27,210 nt of DNA from SKLM01 sp964450435 (GTDB taxonomy: Bacteria; Chloroflexota; Anaerolineae; B4-G1). Below are positions 9,815 to 16,718 of this stretch, one piece after another; position 1 is the first letter of the stretch; each line of letters opens with the position of its first letter. A program made the translations under genes and the position numbers. Below the pieces are notes generated by a model that ran no database searches, was not told where the DNA came from, and saw only the letters and a list, made by a program, of their open reading frames with translations. The stretch spans positions 1-27,210 of the forward strand of contig CAYVCX010000040.1 of assembly GCA_964450435.1 (NCBI GenBank), read 5' to 3'.

Positions 9815-10806
9815 TCGTCTCCTTCCCCGGCGGTGGGCAGCAATGCTGTGGAGTACGCCTCCTCCACGTCCAGAGGCCGCTCCAGGATGCCCAGCGTCAG
9901 CAGGCGGTCGTGCATGGCACGCCACACGTCCGGTCGCATCCAACCCATGGGGACCTCCCCGCTGTGGATGAGGGGCGTCTGGGTCTCCATCATCCGCGCT
10001 TGTCGCCCTGGGTCGAGCGTGGGGTCGTAGCGCAGCGTCAGCTTCACCGCTTCCTCAGGATGCTCGATTGCGTACCGCCATCCGTGCAGCGTTGCTGCCA
10101 GGAAGCGGCTCACCAGATCCGGACGCTCCGCGATCAAACGCTCGCTTGTGATGATGGTGTCGGCGTAGAACTGGATGCCGTAGTCTTCCATCCACAGCCA
10201 ATTCAGCTCCTTCCCCGTCTCCTCGAAGGCCAGGCCCAGGCCCGTGCGGTACGATAGCTGCGCGTCCACGTCCCCTTCGAGCAGCGCCGTCACGTCGAGC
10301 TCGTAGGGCATTGCCTCGACCGCCTCCAGGGGAATGCCCAGCTTCGATAGCAGCGCCTGGTGCAGGGCCTCGGCGTCGTCCGGCACCATCACCCGCTTCC
10401 CCACCAGATCCTCGGGGCGCTGGATGCCGGTTTCCCTCAAGCTGACGTAGGCGTACGGGTTCTTCTGGAAGATCACCGCCACGCCTACCACCGGCTCTCC
10501 CCGGGAGCGGGCCAGGAGGAGCTGGCTACCGCCCACGATGGCGAAATTTGTCTCCCCCTCGACCAGCTCACCCAGCATCCTCTCCGGCGGGAAGTCCGCG
10601 CCACCGGGCCTGAGGCTCACGGCGATGCCCTCCTCCTCGTAGAAGCCCTGCACGTCAGCCGCGTAGAGCCCCGCGAACTGCGCCTGGTGGACCCATTTCA
10701 GGCGCACCGCCACCTCGTCCGGGGTCGTTTCCTCCCCCCGCAGCCCACACCCCGGCAGCGCCACGATAGCTGCCAGCAGCCACGCGACCAGCATCCACCA
10801 CGCCAC
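9811..10806 (-). CDS. NMT1/THI5-like substrate-binding lipoprotein
   Basis: A periplasmic-binding-type protein of the NMT1/THI5/SsuA fold. It shows VRLKWVHQAQFAGLYAADVQGFYEEEGI near the N-terminus, a typical strand-helix of this family, and then VVGGSQLLLARSRGEPVVGVAVIFQ and EDLVGKRV. The signal segment is WMLVAWLLAAIVALPGC with a lipobox-like LPGC. Start choice is uncertain: GTG at 10806 (AAGG six bases upstream) or ATG at 10794. The frame stays open to 10902, but that part is a palindrome and overlaps the preceding gene. Relatives bind thiamine-pyrimidine precursors, sulfonates or similar molecules for ABC uptake. No permease or ATPase is present here, and the gene overlaps a kinase gene by ATGA, so a sensory role is the better guess. 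Confidence 0.88.
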   Translation of the reverse strand: MAWWMLVAWLLAAIVALPGCGLRGEETTPDEVAVRLKWVHQAQFAGLYAADVQGFYEEEGIAVSLRPGGADFPPERMLGELVEGETNFAIVGGSQLLLARSRGEPVVGVAVIFQKNPYAYVSLRETGIQRPEDLVGKRVMVPDDAEALHQALLSKLGIPLEAVEAMPYELDVTALLEGDVDAQLSYRTGLGLAFEETGKELNWLWMEDYGIQFYADTIITSERLIAERPDLVSRFLAATLHGWRYAIEHPEEAVKLTLRYDPTLDPGRQARMMETQTPLIHSGEVPMGWMRPDVWRAMHDRLLTLGILERPLDVEEAYSTALLPTAGEGDE

Positions 10807-10807
10807 T

Positions 10808-10858
10808 GGTGCCTTGCACGTGCCTAGCTGAGCGTAGCTCAGCCGCGTGCGAGGCACC
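10808..10858. repeat. 51-base palindrome (strong hairpin) between two lipoprotein genes
   Basis: The outer arms GGTGCCTTGCACG (10808-10820) and CGTGCGAGGCACC (10846-10858) pair at 12 of 13 positions. The inner arms GCTGAGC/GCTCAGC pair perfectly around a GTA loop (10827-10843). It sits 9 bases after the upstream gene's stop (10868) and ends at the start region of the next gene. No T-run follows on the minus strand, so it is not a classical terminator. It could be a REP-type element, an RNA processing or stabilising stem, or a leader hairpin. Confidence 0.7.
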
Positions 10859-10867
10859 TGAACGTCC

Positions 10868-11917
10868 CTACTCAAGCGCCACCTTCTCCCATGCGCTCCC
10901 ATTAGGCCTCAACTTCCACACCCCGCCGTCCGCCGCGCGGATGTACACGTCCGGATACCGGACGTGCGACGTCCGCTGCATCGCCTTCTGATACCCACGC
11001 TCCTCCGCCACCGCCCACCCCAGCCGTTCCCGCACCTGATCATCCTCACGCCAGAGAAGCCCAAACCCCCGCACCGGCTGCTGCAGGCCGGGCGGCGGCT
11101 CGACGCTCGGGTCCATCACCGGATCCCCTTCCTCCCAGCGGTCCGCGTAGGCGCTCCAGCGCGAGTACTGCTCGTCGCCGTAGAGGACGTAGATCTGCTC
11201 CTCCGGCCCCACCCACAGCATGACGCCGCGCTCGAAGTGCTGCTCCGCTCCGGGCCCAACCGTCGCCGGGGCGGCGGGGCAGATGTCCGGCGCCGGGCTG
11301 AAGAACCACACGTCAGGGCAGCGCAGCAAAACCTGCACGGTCGCCTGTGCCGCAACGCCATCCTCCCCCCCGACGAACAGCACGAAGGTATCGCGGTTGC
11401 GTCTGTCCGGCGATATGGTGTACTGCACCGATCCCGTCTGCCCGACGTTCCAGTATGGCTCGCTGAGCTGTCCGGTGGGCATAAGGTGATAGATGGTCGC
11501 CCTTTCGCCACCGGTCCAATGCCACGTCAGCGTGATCGTCTCCCCCGGGTCAGCCAGCTCGATACTCGCTTCAAAGGTATGGATCACAGCCTTCGGTGGC
11601 TGTCGGCGTCGGCGTGGCACCGGGCTGGGTTGGCGTAGGGAGCGGGTGGATGGCGGTGGGCTGGGGGGGACAGACGTCTCCGTCGACAGCGTCGGAGTCT
11701 CGGGCACGGGGGGGGGGGATGCCGCCTCTTGCATCGCCGTGGGCGGGGCGTGCCTGACCGTGGCGCTGGCTGGCGGTGTGGCGCTGGGCGGTGGGGCCGT
11801 GGACGTCGCCGGGACAGCAGTGGGCGTGTTCAGGCGCAGCGAGCCGCATCCCGCTGCGATCAGTAGCGCGGCGTCGGTGGTGAGGCAGACCTGAGCGACG
11901 GGTATGCGCTCCGACAT
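10868..11917 (-). CDS. Probable surface lipoprotein with P/S/T-rich linker and a Chloroflexi-type C-terminal domain
   Basis: A protein of 349 residues of unknown function. The N-terminus MSERIPVAQV...ALLIAAGC looks like a lipoprotein signal with C24 as the lipid site; the lipobox AAGC is imperfect. Residues about 28-105 form a Pro/Ser/Thr/Ala-rich linker that includes an 11-C run. An Ig-like or beta-sandwich part follows (VIHTFEASIELADPGETITLTW...GERATIYHL). The C-terminal domain (about 230-349) has GVMLWVGPEEQIYVLYGD, RGFGLLWREDDQVRERLGWA and WKLRPNGSAWEKV, a pattern I associate with secreted Anaerolineae proteins. The ATG at 11917 has GGGAG upstream. The frame is open to 12142, but that part covers a promoter and repeats, so I excluded it. 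Its position before the binding-protein/kinase pair hints at a cell-surface role. Confidence 0.82.
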   Translation of the reverse strand: MSERIPVAQVCLTTDAALLIAAGCGSLRLNTPTAVPATSTAPPPSATPPASATVRHAPPTAMQEAASPPPVPETPTLSTETSVPPSPPPSTRSLRQPSPVPRRRRQPPKAVIHTFEASIELADPGETITLTWHWTGGERATIYHLMPTGQLSEPYWNVGQTGSVQYTISPDRRNRDTFVLFVGGEDGVAAQATVQVLLRCPDVWFFSPAPDICPAAPATVGPGAEQHFERGVMLWVGPEEQIYVLYGDEQYSRWSAYADRWEEGDPVMDPSVEPPPGLQQPVRGFGLLWREDDQVRERLGWAVAEERGYQKAMQRTSHVRYPDVYIRAADGGVWKLRPNGSAWEKVALE

Positions 11918-11947
11918 GGCGTCTCCCTTTCTGCGCGCTCTCTCCGG

Positions 11948-11980
11948 TGCAACCGGACCCAAGTCTGGGACCTGGTTGCA
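11948..11980 (-). promoter_or_regulatory. 5' leader hairpin of the lipoprotein mRNA
   Basis: On the minus strand TGCAACC (11980-11974) pairs with GGTTGCA (11954-11948), and the inside GGtCCCA/TGGGtCC adds further pairs with one mismatch. The stem begins where the transcript should start given the promoter at 11987-12015, and lies about 30 bases before the ATG at 11917. It could protect the 5' end or modulate translation. It matches no riboswitch I know. Confidence 0.45.
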
Positions 11981-11986
11981 TATGCG

Positions 11987-12015
11987 ATTGTACACAACTA
12001 TCGTGTAGAGCACAA
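11987..12015 (-). promoter_or_regulatory. Sigma-70-type promoter for the lipoprotein gene
   Basis: On the minus strand there is a -35-like TTGTGC (12015-12010), a 17-base spacer and a -10 TACAAT (11992-11987), predicting a start near 11980. The spacer and -10 also hold the inverted repeat TACAC/GTGTA (11991-11995 and 12003-12007), a possible operator. Confidence 0.5.
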
Positions 12016-12051
12016 GTGCATGCGCCAACACATCGTTACCAGGTGTTTGGG

Positions 12052-12168
12052 CTGTCCTAGCTGAAAAGTCCATCCGTCGCAACGGCTGACCACGGCGAGC
12101 AGAGGATCGAGTATAATGGGTCGTTCTTGGTGGCCAGGTCAATCGGATGTGTTTTTCGGCCAGGACAG
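12052..12168. repeat. Inverted pair of the GGTCA...GGACAG repeat (copies 2 and 3)
   Basis: Copy 2 (12052-12091) reads CTGTCC...TGACC on the plus strand. Copy 3 (12137-12168) reads GGTCA...GGACAG and lacks about 8 inner bases relative to copies 1 and 2. The two face each other across 45 bases and form a 117-base imperfect palindrome, MITE-like in layout. The stop codon and last codons of the truncated ATPase fragment (12139) lie inside copy 3. Confidence 0.65.
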
Positions 12169-12432
12169 GTAGGCCTGGGCACCAAAACCCTCGGAGCCCA
12201 CGATGTTGACCAACTCCTCGCGGTCGAGGAGCTCCAGTACCCTTTCGGTGACGCCGTTGAAGGGCAGCTTCAACGCATCACAGATGTCGGCGGCTCCAAG
12301 CTCTCCCGCAGCGTAGATCAGCTTGATGGCCAGTTCGCTCAGCAGGCCCAGGTTCAACCCCGCTTCCTGGATGGAACGGGGGCGCTTAAGCGCCTGGTGC
12401 TCTTCGATTCGCGTCGCGACGTCATCTGGCAT
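12139..12432 (-). pseudogene. Truncated N-terminal domain of a multi-domain ATPase-type protein
   Basis: The 97-residue product MPDDVATRIEEHQALKRPRS... has a winged-helix-like fold pattern (LLSELAIKLIYAAGELGAADICDALKLPFNGVTERVLELLDREELVNI). From memory it resembles the N-terminal domain of larger bacterial AAA-type ATPases in which this domain precedes the P-loop. Here the frame runs into repeat copy 3 and stops (YLSWPKNTSD), with no P-loop. No continuation is visible further left in any minus frame. I read it as a gene remnant ended by the repeat, though a functional small DNA-binding-like protein is possible. No good Shine-Dalgarno sequence is seen before its ATG. Confidence 0.6.
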
Positions 12433-12470
12433 AGGACGACCCCGGACAGGGCGTTCTCGGTGTTGACGAA

Positions 12471-13796
12471 TTACGGTTCTGAAGGCAAAGGAAAGGCCAG
12501 GACAAAGGTGCTTCCCTGACCCTCCCCAGGGCTCCTCACGTCGGTCCAGCCGCCATGCACCTCAGCCACATAACGGACAAAGGTCCAGCCAATTCCCAAA
12601 CCCTCCTGGCCGCGCCTCAAGGCCTCGGCCCCTTGCTCAAAGGAACGGTCCAACACCTCGAGGCGCCTGGAGTTGAGGCCGATCCCGGTATCTGAGACCT
12701 CTATGAGCACGGCGCCGCCACGTTCCAAGGCACGGAGTACGGCCTGCCCGCCGGAATGGTTGAACTTCACGGCGTTGTGAGCCATCTGAAAGACGGCTTC
12801 GCCAACCAGGTCGGGGTCGATTTGAACTGCAGGCAGATCGGAAGGGACCAGCACCCGGAAGTCGACATCCCGGCCCCGGGCGATCAAGGCAACGGGCTGC
12901 GCAGCCCAGGGGATCACGTCGTGCATCCGATAGGAACCGAGGCTGGGTTCACGGCGTTTGGTGGCCAGCTCGGCGAACTTGACTACCCCCTTGATGCGCT
13001 GGTGGAGACCGGCGATTGCGGCAACCAGATCGTCCAGAACCTGTCTGACATCGGGGCTGTACGCCGGGCTGTGCTGCTGGAGAAGCTGCAGGATCACGCC
13101 GATGGAGGCAAAAGGGGAGAGAAGCTCATGAGTGACGGTGCTGAGAAACTCAGCCTTCAAACGATCCATCTCCGAGAGGCGCTCGTGGGCCAGCTCGAGG
13201 GTCTTCCGCTGCTCCCGTTCGCGCCGCCAGAGCATATTCAGATCGCGCGCGTACACGGTTAGCTGGTCGAGGGACATAGTGTCGAGGGCAGGGCGCTCGA
13301 GGCGGGAGTCGACCGCGTCCTGGGCCAAGGCCTCCTTCACGAGGTCGATGAGTTGAACGGGGCTGAAAGGTTTGGTGACGTAGGCGCTGGCCCCCGCCGC
13401 TATCCCGAGGGCACGATCTTCGCGTTCTGACTTCGCCGTGACGAGAACGACCGGGATCTGATCCGTCTCGGGGCTGGTCTTCAGAGTGGCACAGACTTCG
13501 ATACCAGACATGCCAGGCAGCATCACGTCGAGAAGCAGTAAGTCGGGATGGAGCTTGCGAGCCAGCGAGAGGGCTTCCCTGCCGCCGGAGGCGATGACGG
13601 TCTCCAGGCCCTCCAGGCCCACGGTTGTGGCGATGGCCTCCGCCAGCAACTCATCGTCCTCGGCGATCAGAACGGTCTTCTCGGTGTCGTCCGGCGTTGG
13701 GTGTTGGTCGCTCACGCTCAACCTACTTGTGTGCTTGCCTGCCGTAGACCCAGAGTCGAAGACAACTTGTCGTCGCGCCAGCCCGGCTGATCTCAC
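12471..13796 (-). CDS. Receiver-histidine kinase (REC-HisKA-HATPase)
   Basis: A soluble protein of up to 441 residues. The receiver is at about 40-155 (acceptor D90 in LLLLDVMLPG, K in VTKPF), then a coiled linker, HisKA with H223 in STVTHELLSP (LL replaces the usual RT/RN), and HATPase_c (AHNAVKFNH, DTGIGLNSR, GLGIGW). The long form starts at a GTG (13796) preceded by GAGG. A shorter start is the GTG at 13715, which places the receiver about 15 residues from the N-terminus and is equally plausible. It is the first gene after gvpK, separated by 145 bases with a hairpin, so it may be read together with or independently of the gvp genes. It resembles cyanobacterial/Chloroflexi receiver-first kinases that act mid-relay. 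Confidence 0.88.
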   Translation of the reverse strand: MRSAGLARRQVVFDSGSTAGKHTSRLSVSDQHPTPDDTEKTVLIAEDDELLAEAIATTVGLEGLETVIASGGREALSLARKLHPDLLLLDVMLPGMSGIEVCATLKTSPETDQIPVVLVTAKSEREDRALGIAAGASAYVTKPFSPVQLIDLVKEALAQDAVDSRLERPALDTMSLDQLTVYARDLNMLWRREREQRKTLELAHERLSEMDRLKAEFLSTVTHELLSPFASIGVILQLLQQHSPAYSPDVRQVLDDLVAAIAGLHQRIKGVVKFAELATKRREPSLGSYRMHDVIPWAAQPVALIARGRDVDFRVLVPSDLPAVQIDPDLVGEAVFQMAHNAVKFNHSGGQAVLRALERGGAVLIEVSDTGIGLNSRRLEVLDRSFEQGAEALRRGQEGLGIGWTFVRYVAEVHGGWTDVRSPGEGQGSTFVLAFPLPSEP

Positions 13797-13801
13797 AGAT
13801 C

Positions 13802-13825
13802 CTCGTGGCTGAATCGACCCACGAG
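13802..13825 (-). promoter_or_regulatory. Hairpin touching the kinase ribosome binding site
   Basis: On the minus strand CTCGTGG (13825-13819) pairs with CCACGAG (13808-13802) around a 10-base loop. The 3' arm overlaps the GAGG before the GTG at 13796. It could mask that site, or act as a weak end point for gvp transcripts. No T-run follows. Confidence 0.35.
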
Positions 13826-13941
13826 ACGATGCGGGGTGAAGACCTTCTTGGACCTTGCGGAGCTGTTGGATTGTCGTCCAGTAGGAGCAAGTGAGTAGTC
13901 ACCCTGACTCTGCTGGAGAAAGCGTCCTATCTCCGCAGGCC

Positions 13942-14292
13942 TCACATCAAGTCGCCCAAAGGACCAAGGTTCAGGTTCAGTTCCTCGTCTTCCAAGCCGA
14001 AGGCTTCCTTTAGTTCCTCCATGCGCTGATCCAGTTTCATAAAGGTCTGCCCCAGCCGCTCGATCTCCGCGTCGCTGAGGGAGCCGGCTTCCATGCGTCG
14101 CAGGGCCTGGCGCTCCATCAGACGACGCAGCAGCTCGATCAAGGTCAGGACCAGTTTCGCCAGTCCTCGCTCTACGCCCTCGGGGTCGGCGTTGACACGC
14201 TGCGGTAGTATGCTGCTTGCTTGCCCCAGTTCGTCGGCGAAGCTCTCCAGGTCACCCGAATCGCACAGCAGCTTCTCACGTGACTCAGCCAC
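13942..14292 (-). CDS. gvpK: Gas vesicle protein GvpK
   Basis: A 116-residue accessory gas-vesicle protein. The family core is clear: NADPEGVERGLAKLVLTLIELLRRLMERQALRRMEAG (about 32-68), then LSDAEIERLGQTFMKLDQRMEELKEAFGL and the C-terminal LNLNLGPLG. It is mostly helical with no membrane segment. Translation starts at a GTG (14292) with GGAGGAGA upstream, and overlaps the end of the preceding gvpF/L gene by 8 bases, so it is translationally coupled. GvpK is needed for vesicle formation in several species, but its exact role is not settled. It is the last recognisable gvp gene in the direction of transcription. Confidence 0.95.
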   Translation of the reverse strand: MAESREKLLCDSGDLESFADELGQASSILPQRVNADPEGVERGLAKLVLTLIELLRRLMERQALRRMEAGSLSDAEIERLGQTFMKLDQRMEELKEAFGLEDEELNLNLGPLGDLM

Positions 14293-15025
14293 GAATGTCT
14301 CCTCCTCTTTCTATGGGAAAAGTGCCGGCCGTGACGAAGCTGTAGGCCGGCCACGGTCCTGTACAGAAGAAACGGAGTGCTGGATAAGCAGGATTCAGGG
14401 CCTGCACCTGCCGCTGAAAGCCCTCCACCTCATCGCGTTCCACCAAGTAGGCAGCCGTCAGCAAGAAGCGCGGAGTGACCAACACCTCGTCGGTGCTGTC
14501 GACTGCCTGATTGGCCAGAGGGGTGTGGATGTCCATAGCCAGCGCTTCTGCCCGCTCACGGTGGGCTCGCCGCTGTCGCTCCTCTTCCAGCCGGGCCATC
14601 ATATACACGCGTCCGCTTCCCGTGCTTGCCCGCTCGCCCGTTCCCCTCCCGCTGCGCTCTCGTGCCCCGTTGCTATCCTGCTCTTCGTCCCATAGCACGC
14701 GCAGTCCCACCTCCACCCGGCCGCGAACGTGGTTCAAATCGGCGGCAAAACTGGCGTAATGGGCCATCAGCACATGTCGGAGAGCGTCCTCATCGGCGAG
14801 GACCGTGCCAAAGCGCACGGGCAGGACGGCACGATCTGTCATCAGATCCTCTAGCACGGCCTCATGCCGCCACAGGTTCGTCCCCACCGGCGACACGGTG
14901 CCGGTCAGGGAGCTCGCCACAGCGGCGATGTCTCGATGACTCAGGCTGAAGAGCGGGGCATCCTCCAGACCAGGTGTCTCAGGGAGCGGTGCCTCAGACC
15001 AGTCAGTGATCGCGTATAGATACAT
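14285..15025 (-). CDS. gvpF/L: Gas vesicle protein GvpL/GvpF family (fourth copy)
   Basis: A 246-residue GvpF/L. It has the family N-terminal strand MYLYAITD, the middle block DLMTDRAVLPVRFGTVLADEDALRHVL, and the end block FFCTGPWPAYSFVTAG (family consensus GPWPPYSF). Members of this family bind GvpA in Halobacterium and are thought to keep it soluble or nucleate assembly. A charged, low-complexity insert (about residues 112-136, SNGARERSGRGTGERASTGS) comes from a polypurine tract and is absent from the three other copies here. The start overlaps the end of the GvpS-like gene by 23 bases. Confidence 0.92.
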   Translation of the reverse strand: MYLYAITDWSEAPLPETPGLEDAPLFSLSHRDIAAVASSLTGTVSPVGTNLWRHEAVLEDLMTDRAVLPVRFGTVLADEDALRHVLMAHYASFAADLNHVRGRVEVGLRVLWDEEQDSNGARERSGRGTGERASTGSGRVYMMARLEEERQRRAHRERAEALAMDIHTPLANQAVDSTDEVLVTPRFLLTAAYLVERDEVEGFQRQVQALNPAYPALRFFCTGPWPAYSFVTAGTFPIERGGDIRG

Positions 15026-15320
15026 CTGTCTCTGTTGGTGCAGCCGCTTCGCTTCCTGCGTTCGCCGCTGCCCCTATCTCGGACGCCGTGCCCATGTCTA
15101 TCGTCGGCCGGGGAGAGGCAAAGCGATCCCGCTGTCTCCCATTTCGCATCTGTTCGGCGGTCTCCACGGAGGTCAAGAGCACCTTGAGGCCCAGATAGAT
15201 GAGATCCACGTCGGCGACGGAGACAGTCACGTCTCCCCACAGGATCACCCCTTTGTTGAGGATGCGATCCAGAAGATCGAGGAGGGTCACCTCCTTCTCC
15301 TTGGCTACGCGTTCACTCAT
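15003..15320 (-). CDS. GvpA-fold minor gas-vesicle protein, GvpS-like
   Basis: A 105-residue protein with the GvpA-family helix-strand-strand-helix core: LLDLLDRILNKGVILWGDVTVSVADVDLIYLGLKVLLTSVET. The VDLIYLGLKVLLTSVET block matches the GvpS type of Bacillus (VDLVYLDLRVLISSVET), not the shell protein GvpA (DAWVRVSLVGIELL). The C-terminal 50 residues are polar and low in complexity. I chose the ATG at 15320 because GAGGAG lies seven bases upstream; the frame stays open to 15353. It is likely a minor shell or nucleation component. It overlaps the next gvpF/L gene. Confidence 0.9.
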   Translation of the reverse strand: MSERVAKEKEVTLLDLLDRILNKGVILWGDVTVSVADVDLIYLGLKVLLTSVETAEQMRNGRQRDRFASPRPTIDMGTASEIGAAANAGSEAAAPTETDVSIRDH

Positions 15321-15359
15321 AGGGGTCTCCTCGTCGGGTAGTCGGGCAGCCAACCCGAT

Positions 15360-16718
15360 CTAGTTCTCCTCAATGCTCGCGAAACTGTAGGGAGGCCAGG
15401 GGCCAGTCAGCTCGTATTCGAAGCCCAGGTTACCGTGGTCTTCTTGCAGGTCCTCCAGTGCGGCTCTGAAGTCCACCAAGCGCTGCTCGTTCACCAGATA
15501 GGCCCCGTTGAGGACCATGGTGTCTTCTCGCCCGGTGAGCTGTCTGTCCTGCAGGCTGTTGATGGCCACCTCCTCGGCGTGGCTGCTCAGACGGTCGTGG
15601 CTGCGCTGAGCATAGTCGTCTGCGAGGCGCTCCACCTCCTCTTCGATGAGCGCCTCCATCTTCTTCTTCATGAAGTAGGCCGCCCCGCTTGACTCCTGTT
15701 CGATCTTCGCCTTGAACGCCTCGACCCTGTCGCTGACCTGTTCAACTTGCTGAGACAGAAGTGTCTGGTCGCAGTAGAGTTTGACCCCCCACTCTTGCTT
15801 GCCCTCAAGGCGGGTCAGGTTGTCCACAAGACGGTCGTAGTGACGGGCTAGCATCTCCTGGACGCGATCCTCGCTTCGATAGATGGTACAGAATCGTATA
15901 GGGACGAGGGTATGAGAGTCTAGCAGGCTCTCGACAACGGTCTGGTGGGCATAGACCTTGTTCTCCACCCACTGCATGTCCTCCAGGTTGGCCTCCAGTT
16001 CCTGCTGGCCGAACTCGGCCAGTGACACCTGGCTCACAACGGCCCGTATGCCTCCGGCCTCGGAGCGAGAGCAGGGCAGCGTATAGACGGGGAACGACGG
16101 GTCAACGCCGGGCATCTCCGGAAGGTCCTCACTCCCGTTCTCTTCGACGATGCCGTAGACGTACCAGCCGCAGGCCGCTGCGCTTCCGCAGCCCTGTTCT
16201 CCTGGGGTTGCGCTTCCCCCGGCTCCATTTGTCACGGGCGGGGTAGGGGCTTCGGTCGCTCCCTCCCCTTCGCCAGACCTCATCTGGTCCAAGCGCCTCT
16301 CATTCTGCGTGATCTGATTCCTGATGTCCTCGATCTCGCGCTGAAGCTGCTCTGTATCCTTCGTCTTCTCTTGCGCAGGAGCGAGCGCCGGCGGCGCGTC
16401 TGACTCTATGCGGGAAGACTCCTCAGGGGATGTCACGTCGCTTTCGGCATTCGCCCCTCCTGCCTCTGGGGATATTGTGTCTGGGACGCGGGTAGTGCTT
16501 CCCAGGCCGTCTATGACCCGCTCCAGGGTGGCCTCAATTATGGCTTCCTTGAAGATCGCCTTCACTTCGTCCAGTGCTTCGGCCTGGGCCTCTCTGATGA
16601 TGTGGTCGATGCTTGGAAGCGCAATGACCTGAGGAAGTGCGGTGGCTGGGTCGTCAGCAAGCTCGACCAACCTATCCTTCAGCAGTCTCTTCAACTGATC
16701 TCTAGCATTCCTATCCAT
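15360..16718 (-). CDS. gvpF/L: Long GvpL/GvpF with N-terminal helical extension
   Basis: A 452-residue protein. Residues 184-452 are a GvpF/L domain (GWYVYGIVEENG, SHTLVPIRFCTIYRSEDRVQEML, YELTGPWPPYSFASIEEN). The first 183 residues are an extra region: helical with a hydrophobic patch (about 1-72), then an acidic linker and a short coiled coil (DTEQLQREIEDIRNQITQNERRLDQM, about 121-146). The start at 16718 is preferred to 16724 because GGAG sits six bases upstream. Both overlap the end of the ArsA-type gene, so the two are coupled. The extension may tether this copy to another cluster protein. The first 70 residues resemble no named family I can recall. Confidence 0.9.
   Translation of the reverse strand: MDRNARDQLKRLLKDRLVELADDPATALPQVIALPSIDHIIREAQAEALDEVKAIFKEAIIEATLERVIDGLGSTTRVPDTISPEAGGANAESDVTSPEESSRIESDAPPALAPAQEKTKDTEQLQREIEDIRNQITQNERRLDQMRSGEGEGATEAPTPPVTNGAGGSATPGEQGCGSAAACGWYVYGIVEENGSEDLPEMPGVDPSFPVYTLPCSRSEAGGIRAVVSQVSLAEFGQQELEANLEDMQWVENKVYAHQTVVESLLDSHTLVPIRFCTIYRSEDRVQEMLARHYDRLVDNLTRLEGKQEWGVKLYCDQTLLSQQVEQVSDRVEAFKAKIEQESSGAAYFMKKKMEALIEEEVERLADDYAQRSHDRLSSHAEEVAINSLQDRQLTGREDTMVLNGAYLVNEQRLVDFRAALEDLQEDHGNLGFEYELTGPWPPYSFASIEEN

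Noticed and set aside
12089..12117. TATAAT at 12112-12117 as a plus-strand promoter
   Set aside because: The nearest -35-like box (CTGACC) is 20 bases away and no plus-strand gene follows.
11918..12142. N-terminal extension of the lipoprotein frame to 12142
   Set aside because: This part covers a promoter, a leader hairpin and a repeat. The ATG at 11917 has a ribosome site and begins a signal peptide.
3..12168. A complete insertion sequence or transposon bounded by the 40-base repeats
   Set aside because: No transposase gene or target duplication is visible between the copies; only the repeats are reported.
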